From positions 62,001-126,000 of the forward strand of contig NZ_PKEK01000025.1 of the NCBI RefSeq assembly GCF_002863225.1: a stretch of 64,000 bases of DNA. Reading direction: 5' to 3'. The notes below the pieces were generated by a model that did not search any database, was not told the origin of the DNA, and worked only from the letters and a program-made list of their open reading frames with translations. Each line of letters starts with the position of its first letter. Positions within the stretch are counted from its first letter, which is position 1. Source of the stretch: Mycobacterium sp. GTDB taxonomy: Bacteria; Actinomycetota; Actinomycetes; Mycobacteriales; Mycobacteriaceae. Made by a program: the position numbers and the translations under genes. Shown here one piece after another: positions 30,993-40,145 of this stretch.

Positions 30993-31973
30993 ATGTACAT
31001 CGCACGAAACCTGATCAGCGCCTTCGCCACCGCGGCCATCACAGCCAGCGCCACCGTGGCCCTGTCCCCCACCGCGGCCGCCGACCCGGCGCCGCCCGCC
31101 CCGGCTCCCGCCCAACAGATTCCGGGCATGCCCGCGCTGCCCGCGCTGACGGAGTTCAGCCCGATCATCCAGCAGGCCGCCGGCAACCCCGAGCAGGCCA
31201 CCCAGCTGCTGATGGCCGCGGCGCAGGCGTTCGCCAAGAGCCCGTCAGCGTCCGAAGATTCGAAAAACGTTGCGGCGTCGGTGAATCAATTCGTCCAGGC
31301 ACCGGATGCCCCGGCCACCAACCACGTGGCCCCGCCCGGAGTGGAGCCCGGCGCCCAGGCACACCTGCCGACCGGTATCGATCCGGTGCACGCGGCCGGC
31401 CCCGAGGCTGCTGCCGCTCCGGCTCCGGCTCCGGCTAACGCAGTTCCGGTGGCGGCGGCGACACCGCCCGGCGCGCCCGCCCCCGCGGCGGTTCCGGCTC
31501 CCGCGCCGGAGGCGGCCGTCGCGCCGCCCGCACCCGGTGCCGCGGCGCCGAACTACAGCCCGGACGCGCCCCCGACGCAGGATTTCATGTATCCCTCGAT
31601 CGGCAACGGTTGCTCGAAGGACGGGGGCAGCGTGCTCGCACCTGTGCTGTCGGTAGCCGGGCCGGCCACGATTCCGGCCCCGGGCCCGAAAGCCGGTCAG
31701 ACGTCGTACGTCTTCACTGCATTGGGTACACCGGGACCGGCCGACGTGCAGAAGCTGCCGCTGAATCTGACCTGGGTGAACCTGACCACCGGCAAGTCGG
31801 GCAGCGCCACGCTCAAGCCGCAGGCCGACATCAACCCGCAGGGTCCGACCACGCTGACCGCCACGGTCGACACCGGGTCGGGCAGCATCATGTCGACGAT
31901 CTTCGGCCAGGTCACCACCAAGGAAAAGCAGTGCCAGTTCATGCCGACCATCGGCTCGACGGTGGTGCCCTGA
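30993..31973 (+). CDS. Ala/Pro-rich secreted protein (Rv1157c-like)
   Basis: This 326-residue protein starts with a signal peptide (MYIARNLISAFATAAITASA, ending AAADP). The mature part has a short helical segment (LPALTEFSPIIQQAAGNPEQ), a long Pro/Ala linker (about residues 105-185), and a folded-looking C-terminal domain with two cysteines (IGNGCSKDGGS and KEKQCQFMPT) that may form a disulfide, plus beta-rich repeats (LNLTWVNLTTGKSGSATL). GGGAGGACACC precedes the ATG. It follows the 30141 gene by 72 bases and is probably co-transcribed. It matches Rv1157c by order and composition. The function is unknown. Confidence 0.85.
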   Translation: MYIARNLISAFATAAITASATVALSPTAAADPAPPAPAPAQQIPGMPALPALTEFSPIIQQAAGNPEQATQLLMAAAQAFAKSPSASEDSKNVAASVNQFVQAPDAPATNHVAPPGVEPGAQAHLPTGIDPVHAAGPEAAAAPAPAPANAVPVAAATPPGAPAPAAVPAPAPEAAVAPPAPGAAAPNYSPDAPPTQDFMYPSIGNGCSKDGGSVLAPVLSVAGPATIPAPGPKAGQTSYVFTALGTPGPADVQKLPLNLTWVNLTTGKSGSATLKPQADINPQGPTTLTATVDTGSGSIMSTIFGQVTTKEKQCQFMPTIGSTVVP

Positions 31974-31991
31974 TCCCACGAACGGCTACCG

Positions 31992-32055
31992 GCGCGAGCG
32001 TGCACAGTTGGACGCGATGCGCCGCGTGTCGCAGTGCAGACACGCACGCTCGCGC
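31992..32055. repeat. inverted repeat with CGAGCGTG arms after the Rv1157c-like gene
   Basis: GCGCGAGCGTGC (31992-32003) and GCACGCTCGCGC (32044-32055) are perfect complements separated by 40 bases. The hairpin follows the stop codon at 31973 by 18 bases, so it may end transcription. Its core resembles the repeats at 16235-16296 and 52319-52415. Confidence 0.6.
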
Positions 32056-32068
32056 TGGGGCAGAGGCC

Positions 32069-32176
32069 TAGTAAGCCATGCCGGGCTATCGCTTCATGGC
32101 TAGTAAGCCATGCCGTGCTATCGCTTCATGGCTAGTAAGCCATGCCGTGCTATCGCTTCATGGCTAGTAAGCCATG
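32069..32176. repeat. 32-bp tandem repeat, 3.4 copies, covering the 3' end of the small CPCG gene
   Basis: Units at 32069-32100, 32101-32132 and 32133-32164 differ by a single base, and a partial fourth ends at 32176. Each junction forms a perfect hairpin CATGGCT-AGTA-AGCCATG (32095-32112, 32127-32144, 32159-32176). On the minus strand each copy repeats the last codons and stop of the small gene (ATGGCTTACTAG). The period of 32 is not a multiple of three, and there are no unique spacers. Confidence 0.9.
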
Positions 32177-32310
32177 AAGAGGATCGCATCCCGGTCGTAC
32201 TCCAGACCGGGATGCGCGCTGGCCAGGTGCTCCTGAGTCAGATCGACCAGTTCGTCTTCGTCTTTGCCGGTGATCGCCTCGCCACACGGACAGTTCAGAT
32301 GCGTCTTCAC
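32164..32310 (-). CDS. 48-residue CPCG small protein (DUF1059-like)
   Basis: The GTG at 32310 overlaps the TAG stop of the HhH-GPD gene (TAGTG), so translation is coupled. The product begins MKTHLNCPCGEAITGKDEDE and ends YDRDAILFMAY. It has a CPCG motif and a HxxxxHP-type helix (TQEHLASAHPGLEY), as in small DUF1059-like proteins that may bind a metal through Cys and His. The stop codon lies within the 32-bp tandem repeat. I recall similar sequences in other mycobacteria; the function is unknown. Confidence 0.75.
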   Translation of the reverse strand: MKTHLNCPCGEAITGKDEDELVDLTQEHLASAHPGLEYDRDAILFMAY

Positions 32311-32900
32311 TATGTCGCCTTCCCTGTAGACGCCTTTTTGGCTGCCTTCATCTGCTTCTTGTAGGAACGGACTTTCTCCAGCGAGCCCGCGTCGGCGATG
32401 TCGGCGACCGACACATGCGTGCCGGACTTTCCGAATTCGCCTGCGGCGGCGCGCCAGCCTTTGGGGGTTACCGCGTACTGCTTGCCGAGCAACGCCAGAA
32501 AGATCTGCGCCTTCTGCTCACCGAACCCGGGCAGGCCCTTGAGCCGTCGCAGCAGTTCCGGCCCGTCGGGCTCGCCGGCGGTCCACAGCCCGGCGGCGTC
32601 GCCGTCATAGCGGTCGACGATGATCTGCGCCAACGTCTGGATCCGCTTGGCCATCGACCCTGGAAACCGGTGTATCGCAGGCTTTTCCGCGCACAGGGCG
32701 GCGAACTTGTCCGGGTTGTAGTCAGCGATCTCGGCCGCGCCGAGTCCGCCCATCCGTTCGGCGATCTTCATCGGCCCGCGAAACGCCGTTTCGAAGGGAA
32801 CCTGCTGGTCCAGAACCATGCCGATCAGCAGCGCGAGCGGATCGTCGGCCAGCAATCGATCGGCGTCGGTGTCCTGTGCGAGGCACAGCTTGATCGTCAA
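32310..32900 (-). CDS. HhH-GPD-type DNA-repair-like protein (Rv1156-like)
   Basis: This 196-residue protein carries a helix-hairpin-helix region (LLRRLKGLPGFGEQKAQIFL) and the fold of small HhH-GPD base-excision proteins, but I see no clear catalytic Lys/Asp pair, so glycosylase activity is unproven. It matches Rv1156 by sequence feel and by its neighbour Rv1155. The start is probably the TTG at 32900 (reading MTIKLCLAQDTDAD). Its stop overlaps the start of the 48-residue CPCG protein. The C-terminus is Lys-rich (YKKQMKAAKKASTGK). Confidence 0.8.
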   Translation of the reverse strand: MTIKLCLAQDTDADRLLADDPLALLIGMVLDQQVPFETAFRGPMKIAERMGGLGAAEIADYNPDKFAALCAEKPAIHRFPGSMAKRIQTLAQIIVDRYDGDAAGLWTAGEPDGPELLRRLKGLPGFGEQKAQIFLALLGKQYAVTPKGWRAAAGEFGKSGTHVSVADIADAGSLEKVRSYKKQMKAAKKASTGKAT

Positions 32901-33028
32901 CGGTCAACACCAGGAGTAGAGGCCGGCACCATGATCGAGATCCTAGACCCGCCCCACGCAAGACCCGTGCCACCCCGACCACGGGCCGATCCTGCCGAAA
33001 GCTGCCCGCCAGGAGATACCGTGGCGGC

Positions 33029-33448
33029 ATGCCCAGCGCCACTGTTCGCACCGGCCGCAATCTGAGAAACCTTGCCGCGTTCACCGGACTGTCCTGTGTC
33101 GTGATCGGGATCTATCACTTCGCGCTCGGCGTGTCCTCGGTCCCTGGCGCGACGGACGCCAATGCGACGGTCGATTCGCGCGAGCGGTTCTACTCCGCCT
33201 ATTTCGCCGGCTACGGCCTGGCCTGGTTGGCCGCCGCCCGCAGATCGCCCATCCGCGCCACCGACATCAGCCTACTGGCCGGGCTGATGTTGGTCAGCGC
33301 CGTCGGGCGAGTGATCTCGCTGGTGAGCAACGGCCGGCCGCACTGGTTTCAGGAAGTGCTGACGGCGGTCGAAATCGCCGTTCCAGCAGCCTTTTTCGGC
33401 CTCGCGAAGGCAGACGCCCGGGATGCAGAAGAGCGCCTCGCAGGCTAG
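33029..33448 (+). CDS. DUF4345-type membrane protein
   Basis: This 139-residue protein has four predicted membrane helices (NLAAFTGLSCVVIGIYHFAL, FYSAYFAGYGLAWLAAA, DISLLAGLMLVSAVGRVISL, LTAVEIAVPAAFFGLA). The conserved DSRERFYSAYFAGYG segment is typical of the small actinobacterial DUF4345 family. It is divergent from the HhH-GPD gene and convergent with the DUF5302 gene, whose stop it overlaps by 4 bases. No function is known. Confidence 0.75.
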   Translation: MPSATVRTGRNLRNLAAFTGLSCVVIGIYHFALGVSSVPGATDANATVDSRERFYSAYFAGYGLAWLAAARRSPIRATDISLLAGLMLVSAVGRVISLVSNGRPHWFQEVLTAVEIAVPAAFFGLAKADARDAEERLAG

Positions 33449-33642
33449 CCACTCTTGCGGCGAAACTCCCGGTGGTTGCCGGCCGCGCCGTGCGCTCGGG
33501 TCCCTTTGCCGCCGCCACCGTCCCGGTGTTCGGCTCCGCCCGACGACTTCGCGTTCTTGCGCTCGAGCGCCTCGCGGAATTTGCGCTTGTTGTCGTCTTC
33601 AGGTGCGGACGACGACTCGGCCCCCGACTTCGATCCAGCCAT
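33445..33642 (-). CDS. DUF5302-type small hydrophilic protein
   Basis: This 65-residue protein is very hydrophilic: an acidic/serine N-terminus (MAGSKSGAESSSAPED), a conserved central DDNKRKFREALERKNAKSS, and a Gly/His/Arg-rich tail. The central helix and the overall pattern match the small actinobacterial DUF5302 family. It lies 10 bases after the F420-type oxidoreductase gene on the same strand, so it is probably co-transcribed. The function is unknown. Confidence 0.75.
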   Translation of the reverse strand: MAGSKSGAESSSAPEDDNKRKFREALERKNAKSSGGAEHRDGGGGKGTRAHGAAGNHREFRRKSG

Positions 33643-33652
33643 GGTCCGCAGC

Positions 33653-34105
<453 letters not shown>

Positions 34106-34143
34106 CTACGGGGCGACCCGATCGCGTCGCTACCATCGCATTC

Positions 34144-34689
34144 ATGACCCGGTACGCGGCTTTTCTGCGGGGCGTCAACGTCGGCGGTGTCAACCTGAAG
34201 ATGGCCGACGTGGCTGCCGCGTTGACCGACGCCGGGCTCGCCGAAGTCCGGACGATCCTGGCCACCGGCAACGTCACGCTGGACTCGGCAGACGGCGTCG
34301 ACGCGGTTCGTGTCACGGCCGAGCAAGCGCTGCGAAAGGCGTTCGGCTACGACGCGTGGGTGCTGGTCTATCCGGTCACCAAGCTGAAGTCGATCGTCGA
34401 CGGCTACCCGTTCGAAGCCGAGGTCGACGGCTACCAGTCCTACGTCACTTTCGTCAGCGACGCCGACGTGCTCGACGAGCTCTCGGGCCTGACCGGGGAC
34501 GCGGGCGTTGACGAGAAGATCAAGCGTGGCCCGAAGTCCGCGGGCGTGATCTATTGGCAAGTCGCCAAGAACAAGACACTGGACAGCACCATCGGCAAGA
34601 CGATGGGCAAGAAGAAGTACAAGTCCTCGACCACCACTCGCAACCTGCGCACGCTGGCGAAAGTCCTGGCCGCTCAGTCGTCGGCGTAG
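34144..34689 (+). CDS. DUF1697 protein
   Basis: This 181-residue protein has the DUF1697 signature: the N-terminal [37 protein letters not shown], and a C-terminal basic end with [18 protein letters not shown]. The N-terminal half resembles ferredoxin-like folds; no enzymatic role is established for the family. I chose ATG 34144 rather than upstream starts because [10 protein letters not shown] is the family start. Its 3' end overlaps the GntR gene by 16 bases in convergent orientation. Confidence 0.85.
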   Translation: MTRYAAFLRGVNVGGVNLKMADVAAALTDAGLAEVRTILATGNVTLDSADGVDAVRVTAEQALRKAFGYDAWVLVYPVTKLKSIVDGYPFEAEVDGYQSYVTFVSDADVLDELSGLTGDAGVDEKIKRGPKSAGVIYWQVAKNKTLDSTIGKTMGKKKYKSSTTTRNLRTLAKVLAAQSSA

Positions 34690-35039
34690 GCCTCCAAATA
34701 TCGCAGCGCGTCGGCCTTTCCAAGCCCCAGTCCGCGCGCGACGTCGAGGAAGGCGCCCGCCGCGCCCGCCATCGCGGTGTCAGCCGGATCTGCGCGAGCG
34801 ACGAAAGTGCCGAAGCGACCCCGGGTTTCGACGATGCCTGCCGTCTCCAGTTCGCGATACGCGCGGGCGACGGTGTTGACGGCCAGACCCAGTTCGCCGG
34901 CCATCACCCGGACGGTCGGGAGCCGCGTGCCGGGCGCCAGTGTGCCCGCCCGGATCGCCTCGATGATCTGGGTGCGGAGCTGATCGAACAGCGGTCGGTC
35001 CGCCTGCCCGTCGACCCGCAGCCAATCGCCCAATTCCAC
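34674..35039 (-). CDS. GntR-family regulator, YtrA type (Rv1152-like)
   Basis: This 121-residue regulator has an N-terminal GntR winged helix ([57 protein letters not shown]) and a short helical C-terminus ending [12 protein letters not shown], without a ligand domain, as in the YtrA subfamily. It matches Rv1152 in length and sequence. GTG 35039 ([10 protein letters not shown]) is the equivalent start. YtrA-type regulators usually control ABC-transporter operons; none lies here, so the target is elsewhere or is itself. Confidence 0.87.
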   Translation of the reverse strand: MELGDWLRVDGQADRPLFDQLRTQIIEAIRAGTLAPGTRLPTVRVMAGELGLAVNTVARAYRELETAGIVETRGRFGTFVARADPADTAMAGAAGAFLDVARGLGLGKADALRYLEAYADD

Positions 35040-35166
35040 CCGATCAGTATCCCGCAACCCCACCTCATCGCGCTGCGCCAGCTGCAGCGTCACCGGGCTC
35101 AATCCACAGCCCGCTCCTCCTCATCGCGCACCGCGCTCTGCATCGTCGCCGGGCTATCGTAGAAGC

Positions 35167-35880
35167 GTGCGAATCACGGTGCTGTCCGGCGCGGGAATCT
35201 CCGCGGAGAGCGGCGTGCCGACATTCCGCGACGACAAGAACGGCCTGTGGGCCGAGTTCGATCCCTACGAGTTGTCCAGCGTGCAGGGTTGGGAGCGTAA
35301 TCCCGAACGGGTCTGGGGCTGGTACCTGTGGCGGCATTACCTGGTCGGCACCGTCGAGCCCAATGCCGGTCACCGCGCCGTCGCCGCCTGGCAGGACCAC
35401 GCCGAGGTCAGCGTCGTCACGCAAAACGTCGACGATCTGCACGAGCGGGCGGGCAGCTCCACGGTGCACCACCTGCACGGCAGCCTGTTCGAATTCCGTT
35501 GCGCCACATGCGGCTTGCCCTACAGCGGCGTCCTGCCCGAAATGACCGAGCCCACACTGGAAGTCGAGCCGCCGGTGTGTGTCTGCGGGGGATTGATCAG
35601 GCCCGACATCGTCTGGTTCGGCGAGGCACTGCCCCAGGGACCCTGGCAGCACGCCGTGGAGGCGACCACCACGGCGGACGTGCTGATCGTGGTGGGCACC
35701 TCGAGCATCGTCTATCCGGCGGCGAGTCTGCCCGAGGCGGCACTGGCCCGCGGGGTCGTCGTCGTCGAAGTCAATCCCGAGCCCACGCCGCTGTCCGACA
35801 GCGCCACAATCACGGTGCGCGAATCAGCCAGCACGGCACTTCCGACGCTGCTGCAGCGACTGCCCGCCCTGCTGAACTAG
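35167..35880 (+). CDS. NAD-dependent protein deacylase, sirtuin (CobB, Rv1151c-like)
   Basis: This 237-residue sirtuin has the NAD motif [14 protein letters not shown] at residues 8-21, [12 protein letters not shown], the catalytic His in VHHLHGSLF, and two zinc Cys pairs (CATCG and CVCGG). The Tyr/Arg pair of class III desuccinylases (WYLWRH...) is plausible but not certain. It removes acetyl or other acyl groups from lysines such as that of acetyl-CoA synthetase. The start is GTG 35167 (RITVLSGAG). It lies between the GntR and methyltransferase genes, which are both on the other strand. Confidence 0.92.
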   Translation: MRITVLSGAGISAESGVPTFRDDKNGLWAEFDPYELSSVQGWERNPERVWGWYLWRHYLVGTVEPNAGHRAVAAWQDHAEVSVVTQNVDDLHERAGSSTVHHLHGSLFEFRCATCGLPYSGVLPEMTEPTLEVEPPVCVCGGLIRPDIVWFGEALPQGPWQHAVEATTTADVLIVVGTSSIVYPAASLPEAALARGVVVVEVNPEPTPLSDSATITVRESASTALPTLLQRLPALLN

Positions 35881-35907
35881 GCCTGGCCGAACCAGGCCCG
35901 GGCTGAC

Positions 35908-36555
35908 CTAGGCCGGCCGGCGGGCGCGCCCCACCACGAACTCCGACACCGGCAGCGGTACCCAGGCCGGCAAGGCGTAGTCGGTGCGGGTGCTCTCGAT
36001 CTCGAATCCCGCTGAGCGGATCGACTGCTCGGTGTGACGATGCGCGTGGCAGTTGCCGGCCAGTCGCGGCCACAACGACGTCGCGTCGACCAATCGCTGA
36101 AAGCCGCCGCGTATCCCGTTGCTGGCCACATGCTCGAGGTAGCGCAGCTCACCGCCCGGTCGGAGCAGCGAAAGTATCTGCCGCAGAACCGAATCGGGTT
36201 CACCCACCGAGCACAGCACCAGCGAGCAGACGACCGCGTCGAACGGCTTGTCCGCCGAAAAACTCTCCACGGTGCGATTGGTCACCTCGACCGGAACCGT
36301 TGCGGCGGCGGCCGCTTGGCGAGCCAGCCTGACCAACTGCTGCTCGGGCTCGACCGCGACGACCTGCTCGACGGTGTCCGGATAGAAAGCGAAATTGGTG
36401 CCGGTGCCAGCGCCCACCTCCAGGATTCGGCCGGACAACCCGGCCAGATTCTGCCGGCGGGATTCGCGCATCTGCTCGGTCTCATGTGCGGCGATAGTGG
36501 TCCACAGCCGCGCGAAGAACGGATGATGAACGGTCTCCGCCGTAGATGACGTCAT
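35908..36555 (-). CDS. class I SAM-dependent methyltransferase
   Basis: This 215-residue methyltransferase of the UbiE/COQ5-like (Methyltransf_11) class has the SAM motif ILEVGAGTGTNFAFYP, the acidic EPEQQLVRL and the LRPGGELRYLEHV motif. It is the last gene of a minus-strand operon mmpL-tetR-methyltransferase: its ATG overlaps the tetR stop (ATGA). The substrate is unknown; given the MmpL it may modify a lipid or a toxic compound (inference). Confidence 0.85.
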   Translation of the reverse strand: MTSSTAETVHHPFFARLWTTIAAHETEQMRESRRQNLAGLSGRILEVGAGTGTNFAFYPDTVEQVVAVEPEQQLVRLARQAAAAATVPVEVTNRTVESFSADKPFDAVVCSLVLCSVGEPDSVLRQILSLLRPGGELRYLEHVASNGIRGGFQRLVDATSLWPRLAGNCHAHRHTEQSIRSAGFEIESTRTDYALPAWVPLPVSEFVVGRARRPA

Positions 36556-37259
36556 TGCGACCAGCCTTTCGACCCCAGCGCCGTCAAGCGTTCCACGACC
36601 TGCTGCGGTGTCGCATCGGCGCCGACCAGTCCGGTCACCATATTCCCGGAGAAGACGGCACGCAGCACCCGGTTGGTGAATGCCTCGGCATCACCGAACG
36701 GCAGATGCGGCTTGGCGATCAGCAACGCGGCCACTCCGTGTGCGGCGCTCCACAATTCCAGCGCCACCCCGGTCGCGTCGCCGGGGGGAAACACTCCCTC
36801 GGCCATCAGCTCCTTGACCGTCACACACATGTGCTCGAACGCCGAACTGGCAAGCGCCGCATCGACATCGCTGTTGGATTTCCATTCACCCATCGTCGCG
36901 ATCCGGTACAGCTCGGGGTTTTCGACGGCGAATTGGACGTAGGCCAGACCCTGTGCGCGAAGCACGTCGACAGTGCTGGACTGTGCAGCCGACACGCGCT
37001 GCATGGCTTCGTCGAGCTTCTCGAAGTAGCGTGCGCACACCGCATCCAACAGTGCGTCTTTGTCTTGGAAGTGCAGATAGATCGACGGCGGCGTCACTCC
37101 CACCCGTTCGGCCACCGAGCGGATCGAGACTGCCTTGGCGTGCCCGATATCGAGCAGGAGTTCGGTTGCGGCATCGAGGATTTCGTCACGCAGGAGATCG
37201 CCGGACCCCCGTGGGGCCCGCCTTCTGCGAAGGTGCTCTGTCGAAGGATCAGCGACCAT
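36552..37259 (-). CDS. TetR-family regulator of the mmpL operon
   Basis: This 235-residue regulator has an N-terminal helix-turn-helix (about residues 22-68: LRDEILDAATELLLDIGHAK, IRSVAERVGVTPPSIYLHF, QDKDALLDAVC) and a TetR_C_33-like ligand domain. ATG 37259 (MVADPSTEH) overlaps the end of the mmpL gene by 11 bases. It is most likely the repressor that binds the perfect palindrome at 39646-39678 upstream of mmpL, giving autoregulation of the three-gene operon. Confidence 0.86.
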   Translation of the reverse strand: MVADPSTEHLRRRRAPRGSGDLLRDEILDAATELLLDIGHAKAVSIRSVAERVGVTPPSIYLHFQDKDALLDAVCARYFEKLDEAMQRVSAAQSSTVDVLRAQGLAYVQFAVENPELYRIATMGEWKSNSDVDAALASSAFEHMCVTVKELMAEGVFPPGDATGVALELWSAAHGVAALLIAKPHLPFGDAEAFTNRVLRAVFSGNMVTGLVGADATPQQVVERLTALGSKGWSQ

Positions 37260-39624
37260 CGGCGACCGTCGTGGCCGGGGCTGTCGAGGCGCGGGGCGCA
37301 GCGGCGCCGACCTGATCCTGGCGGCGAGCGTGTCGTCCGCTCGCCGAATCGGCCGGGTTGTGCACCACGACGGATTCCGATTCGCTGATCCCGAAGCGTT
37401 CATGCAGCCACACCAGCGGCGGGGGCGCCCACCAACTCCGATGGCCCAGAACGTGCATGAATGCCGGCACCAACACCATTCGCACCAGCGTCGCGTCGGC
37501 GAGCACGGCCAGTGTCAGGCCGGTACCGAACATCCGCATGAAGGAAACCTGCGCGGCGATCAGCGCCGCGAACGAAATCGACATCACCAGAGCCGCCGCC
37601 GTGACGACCCGTCCGGTGCGGGCCAGCCCGAGCGCGACGCTCTCGTCGTTGTCGGCGCGCTTGGTCCGGTCGTCCGGCGGCGTCGGGTGCGAGGCGACCG
37701 CGGTCAGCCAGTACTCACGAATCCTGGAAACCAGGAACACTTCGTAGTCCATCGAAAGCCCGAACGCCACACAGAACAACAACACCGGGATGTTGGCCAC
37801 CACTGTTCCACTTTGGGTGGTGCCCATCGCCCCGAGATGACCGTCTTGGAAGATCCACACCAGCGCGCCGAATGCCGCCGTCAGCGATAAGACGTTGCAC
37901 ACCAACGCTTTTACCGGCAGCAACACGCTGCCGGTGAGCAGGAACAGCAAAGCGAACGTGATGATGCCGATCAGACCCAGCACCAGCGGAAGGCGGGTGG
38001 TGATGGCATGCACGCTGTCGCGATTGATCTGGGCCATTCCGGAGAGCTGCACCGAGTGGCCGGCCGGACCGGGCACTGCGTGCAACTGGTCGAGCTGGGT
38101 GTCAGAAGCCGTCGAGAACAGCGGCGCGTCGCTGGCGACCGTCAAGAACGCGCTGTCGTGCGCCAGCCCGGTGGCGGCCGACGGCGGGCCCACTGGGTTA
38201 CCGCGAACGAACGTCCCGGTCGGTGCCGAGACTGCCGACACATCGGCCACCCGTGACAGGTCGGCCGCGTATCGGCTGAGGTCGCCCGGACGCACCCCTC
38301 GAACATCCGGGACGACAACAGACACCGCGGTCGCCGAGTCGTCGGCGAAATCGTGTCGCAACTGATCACCGACTGCATGTGCCGAGGCGGTCGTCGGCAG
38401 CACCCGGTCGTCCGGCATGCCCCACTTCACCCCGAGGAACGGCAGCCCGAGTATCAGCAGCAGCGCGACGACGACCAGCCCGATCGGGATGGCTCGTCGC
38501 ATCACAAACTTGGTCGACCGGTACCAGAACAATTCCTCCACCGGTTTGGGCACCGGGTCAGGCCGGCCGAATATCCGACGGCCGAGCTTGCGCACGTCCA
38601 GCGCATCCAGGCGCGGCCCGAGCAGCACGATCGCAGCCGGGGTCACCAGGATCGCGGCCACCGCGACGAATGCGACCGTGGCCACGCCCGCATACGCGAA
38701 CGACTTCAGGAAGTACATCGGGAAAAGCACCATCACGACCATCGACAGCGCAACGGTGGTCGCCGAGAACAGCACGGTGCGGCCTGCGGTGGCCATGGTC
38801 CGGATCAGCGCCTCGTCCGGGGCGCTGCCGTCGGCCAGCTCGTCGCGGTAGCGACTGATGATCAGCAGCGTGTAGTCGATGGCCAGCGCCAGGCCCAGCG
38901 CAGTGCTGAGGTTCAGCGCATACGTCGACACGTCGGTGCTGAAACTGATCAGCCGCAGTACGGACATCGACCCGACGATGGCCAAGCCGCCCAGACACAC
39001 CGGCAGGGCCGCGGTCAGCAGCCCACCGAACACCCAGACCAGCACCAGGAAGCTGAGCGGGATCGCCAGCGACTCCATCAGCAACAGGTCGCGCTCGTTC
39101 TGGCGGTTGATCTGTTGGTAGACCATCGCCGCACCCCCGGCGCGGACTGTGACGCCGTCACGATCGTGGACGACGCGCGCGGCGATCTGCTTGGCGTAGT
39201 TCTGCGCGTTGTTCTCGCCGCCTTTGAGATTGACGACGATCAGGCCGGACTTGCCGTCCTTGCTGACCAGATTCGGAACCAGATGCGCAGGGTCAGGCCC
39301 GGTCCACGCCGAGACGACGTTGTAGACGCCGTCCGAACCCTGGACCTGCGTGACGATATCGGTGGCAACCTGGCGAGCCGCTGCGCTTTGCGCGCCGGCC
39401 GGCGCCGTCACCAGCATGACCAGCTGCTGATCGCTCTGGCCGAACTTGTCGGTCAGCAGCTTGATCGCCTGCGCCGACTCCGAAGCCGGGTCCTGGAATC
39501 CGCCCGCGGACAGGCTCTTGGCGACGGGCAGGCCGAACACCGCGGCGGCGACCAGGACCAACACCGCAGCCGCGAGTATGCGCCGAGGCGCCGCAATGGC
39601 AAGACGGGCGATTCGCTGCAGCAT
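37249..39624 (-). CDS. MMPL-family RND transporter (Rv1145/Rv1146, MmpL13 position)
   Basis: This 791-residue protein has two RND halves: helix 1, a periplasmic loop (~residues 40-190) with FQDPASESAQAIKLLTDKF, helices 2-6, a cytosolic stretch, helix 7, a second loop and helices 8-12. Proton-relay Asp/Tyr pairs typical of MmpL proteins occur in LGLALAIDYTLLIISRYRDE and FGLSMDYEVFLVSRIREYW. The place matches mmpL13a/b of M. tuberculosis, which is split there, whereas this gene is intact. GCGGAGGAACGCCT precedes ATG 39624. It probably exports a lipid or drug and is controlled by the adjacent TetR. Confidence 0.9.
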   Translation of the reverse strand: MLQRIARLAIAAPRRILAAAVLVLVAAAVFGLPVAKSLSAGGFQDPASESAQAIKLLTDKFGQSDQQLVMLVTAPAGAQSAAARQVATDIVTQVQGSDGVYNVVSAWTGPDPAHLVPNLVSKDGKSGLIVVNLKGGENNAQNYAKQIAARVVHDRDGVTVRAGGAAMVYQQINRQNERDLLLMESLAIPLSFLVLVWVFGGLLTAALPVCLGGLAIVGSMSVLRLISFSTDVSTYALNLSTALGLALAIDYTLLIISRYRDELADGSAPDEALIRTMATAGRTVLFSATTVALSMVVMVLFPMYFLKSFAYAGVATVAFVAVAAILVTPAAIVLLGPRLDALDVRKLGRRIFGRPDPVPKPVEELFWYRSTKFVMRRAIPIGLVVVALLLILGLPFLGVKWGMPDDRVLPTTASAHAVGDQLRHDFADDSATAVSVVVPDVRGVRPGDLSRYAADLSRVADVSAVSAPTGTFVRGNPVGPPSAATGLAHDSAFLTVASDAPLFSTASDTQLDQLHAVPGPAGHSVQLSGMAQINRDSVHAITTRLPLVLGLIGIITFALLFLLTGSVLLPVKALVCNVLSLTAAFGALVWIFQDGHLGAMGTTQSGTVVANIPVLLFCVAFGLSMDYEVFLVSRIREYWLTAVASHPTPPDDRTKRADNDESVALGLARTGRVVTAAALVMSISFAALIAAQVSFMRMFGTGLTLAVLADATLVRMVLVPAFMHVLGHRSWWAPPPLVWLHERFGISESESVVVHNPADSASGRHARRQDQVGAAAPRASTAPATTVADGR

Positions 39625-39645
39625 AGGCGTTCCTCCGCTTAATAT

Positions 39646-39678
39646 CATGGGTAACTTATCAGCGATAAGTTACCCATG
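39646..39678. promoter_or_regulatory. perfect 15-bp-arm palindrome, TetR operator before mmpL
   Basis: CATGGGTAACTTATC at 39646-39660 and GATAAGTTACCCATG at 39664-39678 are perfect reverse complements with an AGC spacer. The site lies 22 bases before the mmpL start codon, overlapping the expected promoter. A TetR gene is in the same operon, so this is a strong candidate operator. Confidence 0.85.
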
Positions 39679-39926
39679 CAACCTCCGAGAGCGCGGTCAA
39701 CGCCTCACCAGAGGGAACGGGACGGAGAACCGCAGCGGTTCAACGCGGCGCCCGATACGCAGGACATTTGCGGAGCATAAGTGGTTGAACGTCTGCCCAA
39801 TAGGTCACTTCCAAGCATCCGGACGCTTCGTCCGGCCCGGCGAGCCTTACCGAGCGGTAACAAATGCCAGGATTTTCCGAATCGTGACTCAAAGATTCCT
39901 TAAACGTTGCCCATACGCTCAGTTAC

Positions 39927-40058
39927 ATGTGGATCGATGACTCCAGTGCCGACGTGATCAAAGTTGATTTCGAGGCTCTCTACCACGGCGACGTCCTGGT
40001 CGAGGGTGAGTGCTCGGAGCAGCTCGACGACTGGCACCCGCTGCCGAACGCGAGCTAA
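39927..40058 (+). CDS. 43-residue small protein
   Basis: ATG 39927 opens a short acidic frame: MWIDDSSADVIKVDFEALYH, GDVLVEGECSEQLDDWHPLP and NAS. Reasons to think it real are the protein-like composition (no low complexity, a WIDD...DDW framing), the AT-richer promoter-like region before it (39840-39925), and the strong terminator at 40146-40176. I do not recognise the family. No good ribosome-binding site is obvious, so certainty is moderate. Confidence 0.5.
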   Translation: MWIDDSSADVIKVDFEALYHGDVLVEGECSEQLDDWHPLPNAS

Positions 40059-40145
40059 TCCGCGCGACGCGCGCTCCGTGCCGGAGCGTGACGATGTTGA
40101 GGCGAAGTCAAGCCTCGTTTCGACCTTTGGTGTTGACCTATTTGC

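Noticed and set aside
32069..32176. CRISPR-like array
   Set aside because: Units are contiguous 32-bp copies with no unique spacers and no cas genes nearby.
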